Shown here piece by piece: positions 1-11,600 of a stretch of 64,000 nucleotides of DNA. The DNA is from Hermodice carunculata (lineage: Eukaryota > Annelida > Polychaeta > Eunicida > Amphinomidae), in NCBI GenBank assembly GCA_964020975.1, contig OZ026613.1:118157440-118221439 (forward strand), written 5' to 3'. Positions within the stretch are counted from its first letter, which is position 1. Each line of letters opens with the position of its first letter. Under the pieces are notes generated by a model. The model worked only from the letters and a program-made list of their open reading frames with translations. It made no database searches and had not been told where the DNA came from. The translations under genes were made by a program, and so were the position numbers.

Positions 1-350
1 AAATGGCCCTAACTTGCACAAATTTCAAACTCGTTGAACCTCTTTACAAAAATTTAAGACTTCATGTATGGAAGTATAATCATGCCAAGTTTGGAGTTAC
101 CACGTACATCAGTTTTCAATTGAAATGTCGGACAAATTTGCCGGTAAAGAAGGAAAAAAGGTAAGAAAGACAGAAATAAAGAAAAAATTCCTAGAAAAAC
201 TATATATCTGTGTTGGCACACAGACATTACAATCAATATCGCACCATCGCTGATAGCAGGATTGTAAATAACAAAAGATAAGCAGTGAAACAGCAAACCA
301 CATCGCAAAGTCACCCATGATAAAACATTTAATATGTATGACACAATTCT
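1..350 (+). repeat. Hairpin-capped modular repeat, partial copy 1
   Basis: The first 130 bases resemble the roughly 140-bp core units seen at 32.6-33.5 kb. They are followed by a shared segment (a GGACAAATTTG motif near 130), an A/G-rich tract at about 145-195 and a hairpin at 207-224 (stem TCTGTGT, loop TGGC, stem ACACAGA). The same order of core, GAAA-rich tract and hairpin occurs at 33.54-33.70 kb. The 5' part lies outside the window. The layout resembles non-autonomous Helitron-like repeats of invertebrates, but no Helitron end was confirmed, so the class is inferred. Confidence 0.55.
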
Positions 351-436
351 TAAAATCTTTTTGAGTTATATTTCGAGGATTACGGACAAGCGTTGCTTTA
401 TAAAGAATTTGGAGATAAAATCCATGGAAAACTCCC

Positions 437-664
<228 letters not shown>

Positions 665-1920
665 TTTATTGAACCTTACTAAATACAAATTTCGGCATCT
701 TTTCAAAACCAGTTCGTCTTGGATTCAGCAACAAATCATTTTTTCATCTCAAGGTTCCTAAAATATTTGGCGATGGGTGGTCTTAGCTACGTCTGCTAAC
801 AGAAATGGATATAAACATAGTACAGTGTCGTGTTCCGAGCAACTCCAGTTATGCTACTCGGACTCCGAAATGTGAGACTCTTTCCGGAATTTACGGACGT
901 TATCGTCAGCGGTAGATCGCGAGAAGTCACGTGTCAAGAAGGACGTGGACAATGTTTATTGCAAATTGGTGGACAGTGACGTGGATCATCTATAGCATCA
1001 ATATTTACCGCAACCTACTGTAAAATATTTGAAGAATGGACTACTTTGAAAATGATTTGTAAATGTCAGAAGAGAGTGATACAAAATTATACACAAAAAT
1101 GGAAAAACTCCCTTAAAAGTGACAGAACTCAATCAATAATCCTTACTTCAAATAGCTAGTGTCTCAGAATGTCTTAGCTGTGAGCAAACCATAGCCTGGA
1201 AATGATGTGCTTGGAACAATTAATTCTGAAATCAAAGTTTCCCAAATATACTCCAAGTAATACAGTTTGGCAGTTAAAAACATAGGTGTGTCATCAGACT
1301 CTTTTCCTCTCCAGCACCTGTGAAGTCTTACATACGTGTTTGAATTAGACCCAATCTTCTCTTTGCGGGCATGAAGAATACATGTGCGGCCTCTTCATGC
1401 TTTCTGCATGACAAGTCAACAAACACTCTCTTACCCTTGACTTTTATTTTAAACATATCCAGTGCGGATATTCAACTAGCAAGCCCTAGCCAATATTTGC
1501 CCTGGGGGTAGTCTGTAAGTTTAAGTATTTATGAAGTCTGGTAAGTTTTAGAATGTTTCCTAATTATGAAAGAAAAAGGTTGAGAAATATAGGAAGCTGC
1601 GACTCCAGTCTCTAGCGCTTGCAAGAGACCCACACACAATCTGCTATGCAGCCCGTCGAAACTGCAGTGTGCAATAACTTTCAATATATGTTATTAATGG
1701 CGGCGTCATCCTTGGATTTGTCATTATCAACCAAACGATAATTTTTTGTGACTGCACTATTTATGAACACGAATAAACAATCAATTTTATAATATGTCGT
1801 CTCTATTGAATTAGACTGAGAATGTGTACATTTCATTTCTCCTAATTGTGCTAACTGAAATGGCGACAACGAAATACAGTTACACCAGCCAATGTAGATA
1901 AAACATTCTGGAATATTACG
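665..1920. other. No recognisable feature
   Basis: About 1.25 kb in which I see no coding signal, tandem repeat or RNA gene. The short open frames on either strand show no known motif. Confidence 0.6.
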
Positions 1921-1924
1921 GTGT

Positions 1925-2035
1925 CAAAGATGCCAGCACCAGCTTGTAATGCCGGCACCAGTATGTAATGTCAGCACCAATATGTAATGCCAAAACCTGT
2001 ATGTTATGGCAGCACCAATATGTAATCCTAGCATT
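1925..2035 (+). repeat. Minisatellite, ~20-bp unit (CAGCACCAGTATGTAATG-like)
   Basis: About five imperfect copies of a 20-21-bp unit reading roughly GCCAGCACCAGTATGTAAT. Related units recur at 22,371-22,420, beside the 3' end of a LINE, which hints that the array belongs to a dispersed element. Confidence 0.7.
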
Positions 2036-2399
2036 AGCATTGGTAGCGATGGTATTTGACTGTGACAGTGTAGTTACGGGTGATTCAAAGGACATGCTGA
2101 ATCGCGCCAGTATGTTAGGGAAACATGCGACACGATCTGCACACAGGAAAACGGCCTGTGAGGGACAAGTCCGCTTTGCTGACATTAAGGTGGAAGCTGT
2201 GAAGCTAGTGCGCACTGAGACTGGCAACTTTGCATCGCAATTACCCATTTAATTTTTTCACAAGTACATTAAACCTATATATTTTCTGATTACTACATAT
2301 CCATAGACGTTTTTCTTGAACAATTACAGTAGTTTGATTTAGCGTCTAATATTGAGAATGGGGCCAAAGTGGCAGATCATTTTTCTGACACATGACATA

Positions 2400-2510
2400 A
2401 ATGCACTGTGAAGAGTAAGGACGTGTGCTCTCGTTACTTTGATGCTGACTGTAACAGATGGGAAAGGATTGTGGAGACAAAGGACGACAAATTACTATGA
2501 AAGTCGATAA
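2400..2510 (+). pseudogene. Possible THAP-like zinc-finger remnant
   Basis: A + strand frame reads KSKDVCSRYFDADC and then WERIVETKDDK, which resembles the C-terminal half of a THAP domain (the CSxHF-x-DC block). The expected histidine is tyrosine here. No N-terminal CxxxC half was found upstream and the frame is soon closed. It may be a decayed transposase or host-gene fragment, or chance similarity. Compare the better THAP match at 54.65 kb. Confidence 0.25.
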
Positions 2511-2879
2511 ATTGGAAAGGTGCTTATTGTGAACAATCCGAAGATAAAGCCATCGGATGAAGGATTTGGAGTTCACCTGGAGGGATTATTAACCCCCCCC
2601 TCCCCATGCAGTTTAATTGGATGAAAATAATTTTGGGACAGACATTTCAATACCAGTATTAGACAGTCCAATAGACCCTAGCGAAGTTTTACATGTACAG
2701 AAAGAAAGAAAGAAAAAGCCCCTCCCCCCCAAAAAAAAACCAAGTAAGGGGAGCGGCCCTGATTGGGTTAGTCCTGTTTTTTTTAAATTGCTATAAGTAA
2801 ACTGGATTGCATTCTTGTCTATGCCATTGAATGTGATATTGACTGCTGTATACTCAGTCCAATGGTTGTATGAAAAGCT

Positions 2880-3800
2880 AACTTTATGCTGTATAAAAAA
2901 AGGAGTGAGGAATGATTGTAATAATTATCTAGGTATAAGTATTTAGAAAATACTACTAAGATATATGATTACTTTTTATGGAACATGCTGATGAAGTGGT
3001 TTACGCCCGACCCCGAGCCGGCTATGGCGCTTGAACGTGGGTGTATAAAACATATTGTGACACTGAGGTTATTGAGGGACTACTGCTTAAAAAAAAATCA
3101 AATTATTTGTTGTTTTTGTTGACTTTTCAAAAGAGTATGACCGAGTACCCAGGAACGCGGTCTTGAATACCCTTAGACATTTAGGATGTGGTATGGTTAT
3201 GATCCTCGCCTTGCTCTCCGTGTATAAAGGGTGGAGAAGTATACTCGACTTAGCAGTTGCTACAGCAGTTATTGGAATTAGACAAGGATCTCCATCTTCT
3301 TGCTTTTTATTTACAGTGTTTGTTAATGAACTAATTACACTTATCAAGAAACGGTGTGGCCTGGATAGTTTTCTTGGTTGGTTGCATGTGTTAATGCTTA
3401 TGGATGATACAGTTATTATGGCCAGTTGTAGAGAAAAAGCGATTCACAAATTGAATGTATTAAATGAATTTTGTGTGTCATCTAGTATGGTTATAAAGGA
3501 AAGTAAGACTGACTTCATGGCTATCAATGGGGATGACCAGTATATGTGGTCCATTACTATTGGCAATGTGATCGGGAATCATTGCAAGGAATATGTGTAT
3601 GTAGGAAGTATGTTCGCTTGTGATGGAAGTACGGTATCAGGGTAAAAGGAACACGCCAAGGAGAAAGTAAAAGACTTGTAAAAGTTAGCTCTATTTTATA
3701 TCAAGAATGCAGATATGCCTTTCATCGCCAAGAAGAAAGTTTTAGACTCTGCGTTCACTCCATCAAACCCATTGTTGATATTTCTGGTAACGTTACATCT
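2880..3800 (+). mobile_element. LINE family A reverse transcriptase fragment
   Basis: Conceptual translation gives RT blocks in order: NDCNNY near 2915, a degenerate DFSKEYDRVPRN (motif A) near 3125-3155, GIRQGSPSSC (motif B) near 3275, and LMDDTVIMA at about 3400 where YADD is expected, followed by thumb-like sequence to KKVLDSAFTPS near 3760. The longest open piece is 3163-3645; sequence on both sides needs other frames, so the copy is dead. It is 5'- and 3'-truncated. A segment matching the next part of the same family is at 21.32-22.37 kb. Clade not assigned. Confidence 0.85.
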
Positions 3801-3879
3801 GCAATGACAAGTACTCCTATAAAACGCTGGACCTGGTAATACGAGTATTCGTCGTCCTTGGCAAGGTTCCCCTACAGGT

Positions 3880-4638
3880 GTGTCACCACCTTCAAAAATA
3901 AGTAATGTTATCAGTGACAAAGCCTCCGAACTCAGTGACGATAAAGTAGATGAATTCTTTCTGCTCATATCTCATCCCAAAATCGAGATCTGGTTGAGGA
4001 AAATAATAGAAGAGTCTGTCGAGAAACAAATGGGTGCTCATGAGAAAAGAATAGCTGAGCTGGAGTCCAAAGTCAATGACCTGGAAGGTAAACTCAGAGA
4101 TGCAAGCACACAGTTGAAAAAACAGTGTGACGAGCATGTACTAAGGTTCAAAGCAATAGAAAGTGATTTGGATGATCTACAATAGTATGGTAGGCGAAAT
4201 TCGCTCAGAATCTGGACCAAGAAAGCTGAAACAGATTGCGAGAATACCGACGATATTGTTTTAGAGACAGTCAAAAGCATTGATGTTCAGATCGATAAAA
4301 GTAACATCAATCGATCTCATCGTGTGGGAAAAAGGCGTGGCGGCAAACCAAGGGCAATCATTGTAAAATCTTTGCCTTAAAGAACAAGACAAAAGGTATA
4401 CGAAGCTAGAAAAAAGAAGGCTGACGTATTCATCACCGAGGACTTGACCCGAAAGCGCGCACACATTCTTTACCTGGCGCGTGGTCTGAGAAATCAAAAC
4501 CTAATTCACTCATGCTGGTCAAAGGATGGTCGTTTGTTTGTCCGAGAGAAAAACCCGTGGGACGCAAACCGTCAAAATGTGCTTGGCCCTGTGGTACAAA
4601 TTCACAATAAGGAGAACTTGGACAAATACAAGAAGTGA
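3880..4638 (+). pseudogene. LINE ORF1 protein (coiled coil plus RRM-like), broken
   Basis: One frame runs from 3880 to 4638 with two in-frame stops, TAG at 4183-4185 and TAA at 4378-4380. The N-terminal part is acidic; residues about 45-100 form a heptad-rich coiled coil (ELESKVNDLEGKL), followed by YGRRNSLRIW, NRSHRVGKRR and RTRQKVYEARKKK, then EDLTRKRAHILYLAR and SCWSKDGRLFV. This order of coiled coil, RRM-like fold and C-terminal domain is typical of ORF1 proteins of L1/Tx1-type and related LINEs, which bind RNA and trimerise. No matching ORF2 follows; the gap and fold-back come next. About 250 residues if the stops are ignored, a usual length. Confidence 0.75.
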
Positions 4639-4639
4639 A

Positions 4640-5045
4640 CGAAACGTTTTCTACACCAATTACACATGGACTCTTCACCTGCCCCCGCCCCCCTCCCCAA
4701 CTCAGACTTGTGCTCTTCACTGTGCTCAGCTATGGGGCTTGACTCAGATTTGCTTCCAACTTGGACCTAAGTTGCTCATAAGTCAGAAGCTCAACTCTAC
4801 AACTTGTGTCTTTGATATAGAAGCCACTTGGGCCTTTACATGATGTTTTCTTTTCTTTTTTCCCAAGTTCATTGTAAGTCTCGCATATCGTGTACATGAT
4901 ATCTATACTATCTAGGCATGGATGAGAAATACTTTATAATTGTGCTACATTAGTCTTTCCATTTTTTTATCTTTACCATGCTAACATACTGGCACACAAG
5001 CTCCATGGTATTCTCTTGCTGAATTTGTGTATCACATGCTATGCT
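4640..5045. other. No recognisable feature
   Basis: The bases between the LINE ORF1 relic and the assembly gap include a C-rich stretch near 4680-4695; nothing else is identified. Confidence 0.5.
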
Positions 5046-5245
5046 NNNNNNNNNNNNNNNNNNNNNNNNNNNNNNNNNNNNNNNNNNNNNNNNNNNNNNN
5101 NNNNNNNNNNNNNNNNNNNNNNNNNNNNNNNNNNNNNNNNNNNNNNNNNNNNNNNNNNNNNNNNNNNNNNNNNNNNNNNNNNNNNNNNNNNNNNNNNNNN
5201 NNNNNNNNNNNNNNNNNNNNNNNNNNNNNNNNNNNNNNNNNNNNN
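5046..5245. other. Assembly gap of 200 N
   Basis: Exactly 200 N. A fixed round length indicates a placeholder scaffold join, not a measured gap. It lies directly against the left arm of the fold-back repeat, so a repeat-driven contig break is likely. Confidence 0.95.
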
Positions 5246-5484
5246 TGGACACTGGACCCCTAAATGTAAATGAACGTTAAATGTAATGGCTTCATACGGG
5301 TCAAGAGTCTCGCATCGAGGCTTAAGACTGGCTCAACAGTAGAGCTCTGTCGGGTATCCCGGTACCTGGGTCACCCGCGAAAAAACGCGGGTACCCGAAT
5401 CGACAGCTATTACCCGTGGAATCAACAGGTAATATATGTATATATATACCCAAATCGACAGCTATTACCCGTGGAATCAACAGG

Positions 5485-5568
<84 letters not shown>

Positions 5569-5722
5569 CCTGTTGATTCCACGGGTAATAGCTGTCGATT
5601 CGGGTACCGGGATACCCGACAGAGCTCTACTGTTGAGCCAGTCTTAAGCCTCGATGCGAGACTCTTGACCCGTATGAAGCCATTACATTTAACGTTCATT
5701 TACATTTTGGGGTCCAGTGTCC
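5246..5722. repeat. Large inverted (fold-back) repeat with (TA)n centre
   Basis: The sequence from TGGACACTGG at 5246 runs into the (TA)n, and about 155 bases on the other side (about 5565-5722) are its reverse complement, ending CCAGTGTCCAC. The two arms match almost base for base, except that the left arm carries about 85 extra bases, including a tandem copy of the ATCGACAGCTATTACCCG segment. This is either a fold-back transposon or an assembly artefact at a contig end, since the left arm stops at the N run. Confidence 0.85.
5489..5566. repeat. (TA)n core of the fold-back
   Basis: Uninterrupted TA dinucleotides form the loop region between the two arms. A (TA)n centre of a long inverted repeat can extrude a cruciform and is prone to read and assembly errors. 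Confidence 0.9.
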
Positions 5723-5905
5723 ACCTACCCAAATAATTACATTTAGTGGCGTGTTTACAGTTAGGGGCTGAACCACTCTTTTTTCGTCAAATTTGCGTTT
5801 TCATTTAGGGGTACTGTTTACAGTTAGCGGTCTGACACCTAACCCTAAATGTAAATTTACATTTAGGGGCGTGTTTACATTTAGGGGTCTAACACCCCCA
5901 TCTAA
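5723..5905. repeat. Repeated ACATTTAGGGG motifs flanking the fold-back
   Basis: At least five copies of TTTACATTTAGGGG or close variants occur in both orientations, separated by GCGTGTTTACA-like spacers and ending in a GGGGTCTAACACCCCC hairpin near 5886-5900. The left arm also begins with the reverse form (CCCCTAAATGTAAA at 5257). Arrays of subterminal motifs like this are common at DNA transposon ends. The left counterpart would lie in the gap. Confidence 0.55.
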
Positions 5906-6797
5906 CTCTTGGAGCCCCTACAGTATGCTTGTGGTTCTTCTTTATCACTTTAAATGAGTTATAAAATGTACCAGTCATGTAGTTCGCGTCTTACATCAAG
6001 AAATTGGTTGTATGCTCAACAAGTTATCGTGGGCTTCCCACAAACTATAGGTTTATTTAAAGGTTTTCATATTATTTACAACACATATTTTGATTCAAAT
6101 AAGTTGTTAATGCAAGTTGACACAATGCCAGAGCATCCGAAACTGGTCATTAACGTTGTTGCTATTTTTTCTTCCTCCTTTTTAATCGTACATCTCCATA
6201 GCTTAATCTATTTTATTGCAGTTTATATTTGTAAGGCCAAATTTATCATGCTAAACATGTTATCATTTGTTGGTCATGCTAATAATGTGTAATAATCATT
6301 ATTTGCTGCAAAGAGTGTCATGGACTATGTTAAGTGAGTTGTATGCAACTATCATGTACCAACAAACTAAGATCTGCCTCGATTCCAAATCTACCGCAGC
6401 TCACAAGTGTGTAATCTGTAACCGCATAACGCGTACAGTTTATGTACTGATATTTCCGGTTACTACTCTATAATCCAGATTAACCACTTGCATTTTTTGT
6501 GTTAGTACTACATGTTGTTTCCATACAACTTTCACTTTTTGCTTATCATTACATGTTTTGCCCTTTTTGCTACTGTATATGTTTATATGTATGTTTCATG
6601 TTTTGACTCTGTTACTCAAAATGGATCACTTCTGCAGGCTGAGATACTCTGTAACACTACGGCGACATAGAAAAATGGTGCGTGTCTGGTCTGTTGACTC
6701 ACTAGTCCTTAGGTTGTTCCTTGTGGCTCTGGCCTTGATCTCGAAATTGTCAGTAATGTATTTTAGGTAGCTGGATCGCATTTCTATCCTGGAATTA
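5906..6797. other. No firm feature; possible LINE 5' leader
   Basis: AT-rich sequence with short hydrophobic open frames (for example 6558-6770) and no recognisable domain. Because it leads into a LINE 5' ORF at 6798 it may be that element's 5' UTR. Confidence 0.35.
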
Positions 6798-7010
6798 ATG
6801 GGTTGTAACACTAAACAATATAGAGCGGCTGTTGGCCTTTTCATATCTCGTACTTCCTCAAATATCTCACCTCTTATCTTCTTTGCTTGTCCCTCGGTAA
6901 GTAGTCAGATTACCATCTCATACTGTGTTTTATTAACAACAATAGCAAACGTTCTTCGTTTTGGATTTTTGTGCTCACGACACATCATATATGTATTACA
7001 TAAAACCATT

Positions 7011-7046
7011 GTATTAGCCTTTGATGTGCATCCCAATCCAGGACCC
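7011..7046 (+). other. 2A-like ribosome-skipping motif
   Basis: Codons read VLAFDVHPNPGP. The 2A consensus is D(V/I)ExNPG followed by P; here His stands where Glu is usual. 2A-like motifs near the N-terminus of APE-type LINE proteins are known in sea urchin, amphioxus and molluscs. Activity cannot be judged from sequence alone. Confidence 0.7.
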
Positions 7047-7112
7047 AATGTGACACCCAATGTGACACCCAATGTGACACCCAATGTGATACCCAATGTG
7101 ATACCCAACGTG
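7047..7112 (+). repeat. 12-bp coding minisatellite after the 2A-like motif
   Basis: Five to six copies of AATGTGAYACCC encode NVTP or NVIP repeats immediately after the proline that would follow 2A skipping. The 12-bp period preserves the frame. Confidence 0.9.
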
Positions 7113-7349
7113 AACCAATTAAAGATTTGCCACTGCAATGCCCGCAGTATCTAATGTGATGGTAAACTTGATGAAATTAACCTACTCGCTGAGAATGAAA
7201 AATGTTAATATTGTAACTATCTCCGAAACTTGGCGAGATGAGCGTTATCCAGACAAACTTCTACATATTAATAACTTACAACTCCCCTTCAGAGAAGACC
7301 GTCCGACGGGTAGAGGAGGAGGTCTCTTAACCTACATCCACACATGTCT

Positions 7350-8655
7350 GCCGTGCCTAAGACGCTATGATCCCGAACAGCCTAAACTCTGTATTGAGAA
7401 CTGTTTGTACAACAGAGAACACAAAGACGCTATGATCCAGTGTGTAACATGCATGATTTGGCACCATTACACATGTATTGGTGAAAAAGAGCCGGAAATA
7501 AGTGCCATGTGGAACTGCAAAGGCTGTAGATTAATGCCTACTCATGTGCGTCTGATAGTACAGGGAATAAGCAACCTTGAAAACCAAGTTAAGGCAAATA
7601 ATATAGAAGAACTCAAAACTCTCAAGGCACAGATCCAATCACTCAACACGAACAATGCTGATCTTGTAAAACAACTATCTGCAAAAACCGCAGAATGCAC
7701 AGAGCTTAGGCGCGAAAATGCAGAACTTAAAGATGGCCTAAGTAAAGCCTACGAAAAGCTCGAATCTAAGGACAACAAAGCATCCTCTGACAACTTAGTG
7801 ATTGGGAGCTCTATCATTAAGGATGTCACAAGCAGCGACAGTAAGACAGTAGTAAAGTCTATGAGTGGCGCCACAGTCAATGATGTGCATAATGCATTGA
7901 CAAAAGAAACAAGAAAATATGAAACTGTCATCTTACAAGTTGGTACAAACGACTGTGCCAAGTCCAATGATGCTGATAAGATAATCAATGACTACAAGTT
8001 AATGGCAATTGGCGCTAAACAAGTTGCAAAGCATGTTAAAGTATCAAGCTTGTGCCCACGAGTTGACAAATGTGATGCCCAAGAAACGGCAGAAATAGTA
8101 AATGCGGGACCAGCAGCCATGTGCATTGACAATGGCTATACATTTATCAATAATGACCCAAAATTTCGTCTCACTGACGGCACAATAAATGAAGGTGCTT
8201 TACAAAAAGATGGCTTACACCTTTCCCAGTTTGGCACGAAAAAGCTGATCGAAAGTTTTGGTATTCAGTGCCTTGGAGTAAGAACCTCAACAAGCCAATC
8301 CAGCCAAAACAAAAGCACACTACCGGGGAAAAGGTCAAATAACGGTCCGTGGTCACGAAACGGGACAGACAATGGTAGGACTACTGAAAGTGGCGCGTGG
8401 CAGCATGTTGGCAAGCACAATCGCAAGCATGCACAAAAGGAGACGAACAGCAGACGGAACAATACTACCGGTAGCTATGAAGGAGGACGAAACCATACAG
8501 ATGTAAGGTCCCAAAACAATACAGCGAAGTGTACTTTCTGTGGTGAAAGAAACCATAACTCCACCACTTGCAAGCACGGACAGAAGATACGGTGCGACAC
8601 GCGCTGGAAACTAGGAAATAAAAAGAAGATATGTTGGCTTAACAGTACATATTAG
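7350..8655 (+). CDS. LINE B ORF1: PHD finger, coiled coil, SGNH esterase-like domain, zinc knuckles
   Basis: The frame is open from 7138 to a TAG at 8653-8655; the part from about 7375 belongs to this ORF1. In order: a PHD-type cysteine/histidine cluster (C-x3-C ... IQCVTCMIWHHYTC ... WNCKGC, 7388-7530), a coiled coil (about 7560-7780), an SGNH/GDSL-like esterase domain with NLVIGSSIIKD, VILQVGTNDC and DGLHLSQFG (about 7790-8260), a polar linker, and a CX2CX4HX4C zinc knuckle (CTFCGERNHNSTTC, about 8530-8572) with a degenerate second one. PHD plus esterase ORF1 proteins are known from CR1/L2-type LINEs, where ORF1 binds nucleic acid. It appears intact from the PHD on; the true start codon is unclear because a LINE stub is fused in frame upstream. 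Confidence 0.8.
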
Positions 8656-11600
8656 AGGTGTGGCAAAGAAGGTAGGGCCTCCAAGACCAGCACTAGGGAG
8701 CCTACTAAAAATAAGGCAAAACGCCATCGCCGAAGTAAGCAGCGTAAGTTGACGAAAGTGTATAAGAAAATTAGACTAGCATACTGTAATGTGCAAAATT
8801 TAGGTTTAGCCAAACGATGTGAATTGTCTCATTTACTGGAAAAAGAACACTTTTCTATGTATGCAATGGTTGAAACGTTCCACCAATCTGATCATGACAT
8901 AATATTTGAGAATATACATCCTCAATATAAGTGGTTAGGCAAAGCAAGGAAGAGCACTGTGAAAAAGACAGGAGGTGGTTTAGGTCTCCTAATTAGCAAA
9001 AGTATTGAGGTTCTAGATACAAATGTTGAAAAATGATGAATTTGAGCGTTTATGGATAAAGGTCAAAGCTGGACAGAATATTTTTATGGTCGGGGTAACT
9101 TACTTTCCTAACGATGGAATAGATAAAGATAATAGTTCTTTTCTTATGACTGAACTGATCGAAAATATCAGCCAATTGCAATCTAAGGGTCACCATTGTA
9201 TTTTGTTGGGAGATTTCAACGATAAAATAGGAGAGTATCGTGCTGAAGGTAAAGCAAGTTTTAATGGCAACCTGCTAGAAAAACTGATAGAGACAGCTGA
9301 TATGAAAGTTTTAAACAAATATCCCCTATGCACTGGAAAATATACGTGGCATAGAGGTAGCACCAAGACCACTATTGACTATGCACTTATAAGCTCCTCT
9401 CTGGAAAATAACATAGACAGTGTCATCATTGATGAAGTTGGTGATTATGACTCTTCCGAGTGTAAAAACAATGCCCCCCTGGTGAAAAATATCATGAAGT
9501 GGAAAATCAATGAGGTAAAAGACTGGAGTGCTTTCAGACCAGCTTTATCTGCTAAATTTGCAAACTTCGAGTGTGACCTTTCCCAACCTATTAACCAAAC
9601 ATGGCTAGGATGGAAGCAGATTGTTACAGAAGTTGGTGAACAATAAGTTGGTAAAAAGGAAATAAAAGACGATAAAAAGCATGTGTGTGACAAAGAAACT
9701 AAGAAACTCATTCAAAATCGTAGAACGGCATATAGGTTCTACAGGTATTGGGCAGGCAAAGAAACTTGTGACCCAGAAATTTTACAAGAACTTTGGCAAG
9801 AATATTTGCGCAGAAAGCGAGATGTTCACGAAAAAATCAAAACCATTAAAGTCCAAAATAAAATAAAAGTTATCTCTTTAAATTCTAGAAGAGGAACGAA
9901 AAACACACGTTCATATTGGCGAATGCTGAAACGTTTGAATGGAAGTAATGGACATCCCCTAAAAATCTGCGACCCTAATGACAAAAGCAAAATTATTAGC
10001 GATCCGAAGAGAATCAGTGAAATATTAGGTACATATTGGAAAAATTTGGGAAATTCTGGGTCACCGACAGGTGATAAAGACCTAAACAATACTTTGATGG
10101 AACATCTTTCTTGTGACGGAGATAAAGTAGACATGTTTGGCCTCACAGATATAGTAATAGATGAAAATACTACCTGGAATGCCATTAGGAAACTAAAGAA
10201 CGGTAAAGCCTGTGGTATCGATAATATACCAAACGAATTTTTAAAGCATGGCGGTGAGGCAATTGTTAACTCACTTACGACAATATTTAAGCTATGTAAA
10301 ATACTAGAAAGCTTCCCAGACGATTGGTCAAAAGGTTATATGAAACCAATATATAAAGACGGTAAGCAAGAGCTACTCAGCAATTATAGAGGAATTACAA
10401 TTACTTCTAATGTATATAAAGTGTTTGCATCCATGCTTGAAACACAAATGATGTCTTTCTATGAGGACAGGAAACCTTTGGTGAACTGCAAGGTGCATAT
10501 AGACAAGGTCGTAGGTTAGAAGATCACTACTTTAGTCTCAAAGGTCTATGTAGTTTAAGAAAGGACAGAAAAGAGAAAACATGGTTAGCACTTCTTGATA
10601 TCAGCAAAGCTTTTGATACGGTAAACAGAAATCGGATGATGTGCGAACTGTGGAATAGTGGAATTCAAGGTAAAACAAGGCGATTAGTACATAGATTGTA
10701 CGAGAAGGTGGAAAACAAAGTTACATTTGGTCCTTTTGAAAGTAATTGGTACGAAAGTGTTAAGGGTGTGAAACAAGGATGCATTCTATCACCCACGCTA
10801 TTTTCTATTGTCATGAATGATCTACTCTTTATGCTTAATGAGCAGAGATTAGGAATAACCTATCTTAAAAACTTATTCCCGCCTTACTTTATGCAGATGA
10901 TATTGTTCTGATGGCAAATGATGATAAACAACTAGAGGAAATGCTTAATATTGCACATAGATTTGCTATAAAATGGGGAATGAAATTTAATGACACAAAA
11001 TCAAAAGTTATGGTAATAGGTAAAAAAATGGATATGACAAGGAAATGGTTTTTGGGAACGTTGACACTTGAAGAATGCACTATGTATAAATATTTAGGTA
11101 TTATATTTGCCCAGTCATTACAAGACTCTCCACACATAAAGCAACACTTGAAAGGTAAACTTAGTCGCTTAAATGGATATATATATGTAGTATTCTCTCA
11201 TCGCACGACAATGTAAATAGAGTAACGTTTGGTGGCAGTCTCTGGAAAAGCCTAATAATGCCTTCACTCTCACATGACAGTGCAGTATGGTTTAACAATA
11301 CAAAGGAAAGCACAAGTATTTTAAGATCATGCCAGTACACGGTGACACGAGCTATTCTACAAGTAAGAGGTACACCTGCAATGATGGCAACACTAGGGGA
11401 GTTTGGCTGGCTACCACTGATAACCATCTTGAATAAACAGAGAGTAAAATATTATCATCATGTAAAGTATAACACTCCAGCAAACAGACTGTGTAAACGA
11501 GTACTTTGTGACTTAGAAACAAATTTTCAGTCCGGTCATAAATCTTGCTGGCCATACATGTCACAGATATCCACAATCTTGTCTGAGGCTGGATTAGATA

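Larger units (their letters stand above)
6798..7345 (+). mobile_element. LINE 5' stub: hydrophobic leader, 2A-like motif, endonuclease start
   Basis: The open frame 6798-7154 encodes a hydrophobic N-terminus, then LAFDVHPNPGP, then six four-residue repeats (NVTP/NVIP), then LKICHCNARSI, the usual opening of an APE-type LINE endonuclease. In the next frame after about 7197 the endonuclease continues as NVNIVTISETWRDERYPD and GRGGGLLTYIHTC up to about 7345, so there is one frameshift in the domain. The rest of the endonuclease and all RT sequence are missing: the frame runs straight into the ORF1 of a different LINE. This is therefore a truncated CR1-like 5' end. Confidence 0.7.

Noticed and set aside
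5700-5905. Telomere-like CCCTAA/TTTAGGG strings
   Set aside because: The motifs are spaced and in both orientations, not a head-to-tail TTAGGG array; they fit transposon subterminal repeats better.
7138-8655. Host gene with PHD finger and esterase domain
   Set aside because: A LINE ORF2 follows in the same frame, and the PHD-esterase-zinc knuckle order is known for LINE ORF1 proteins.
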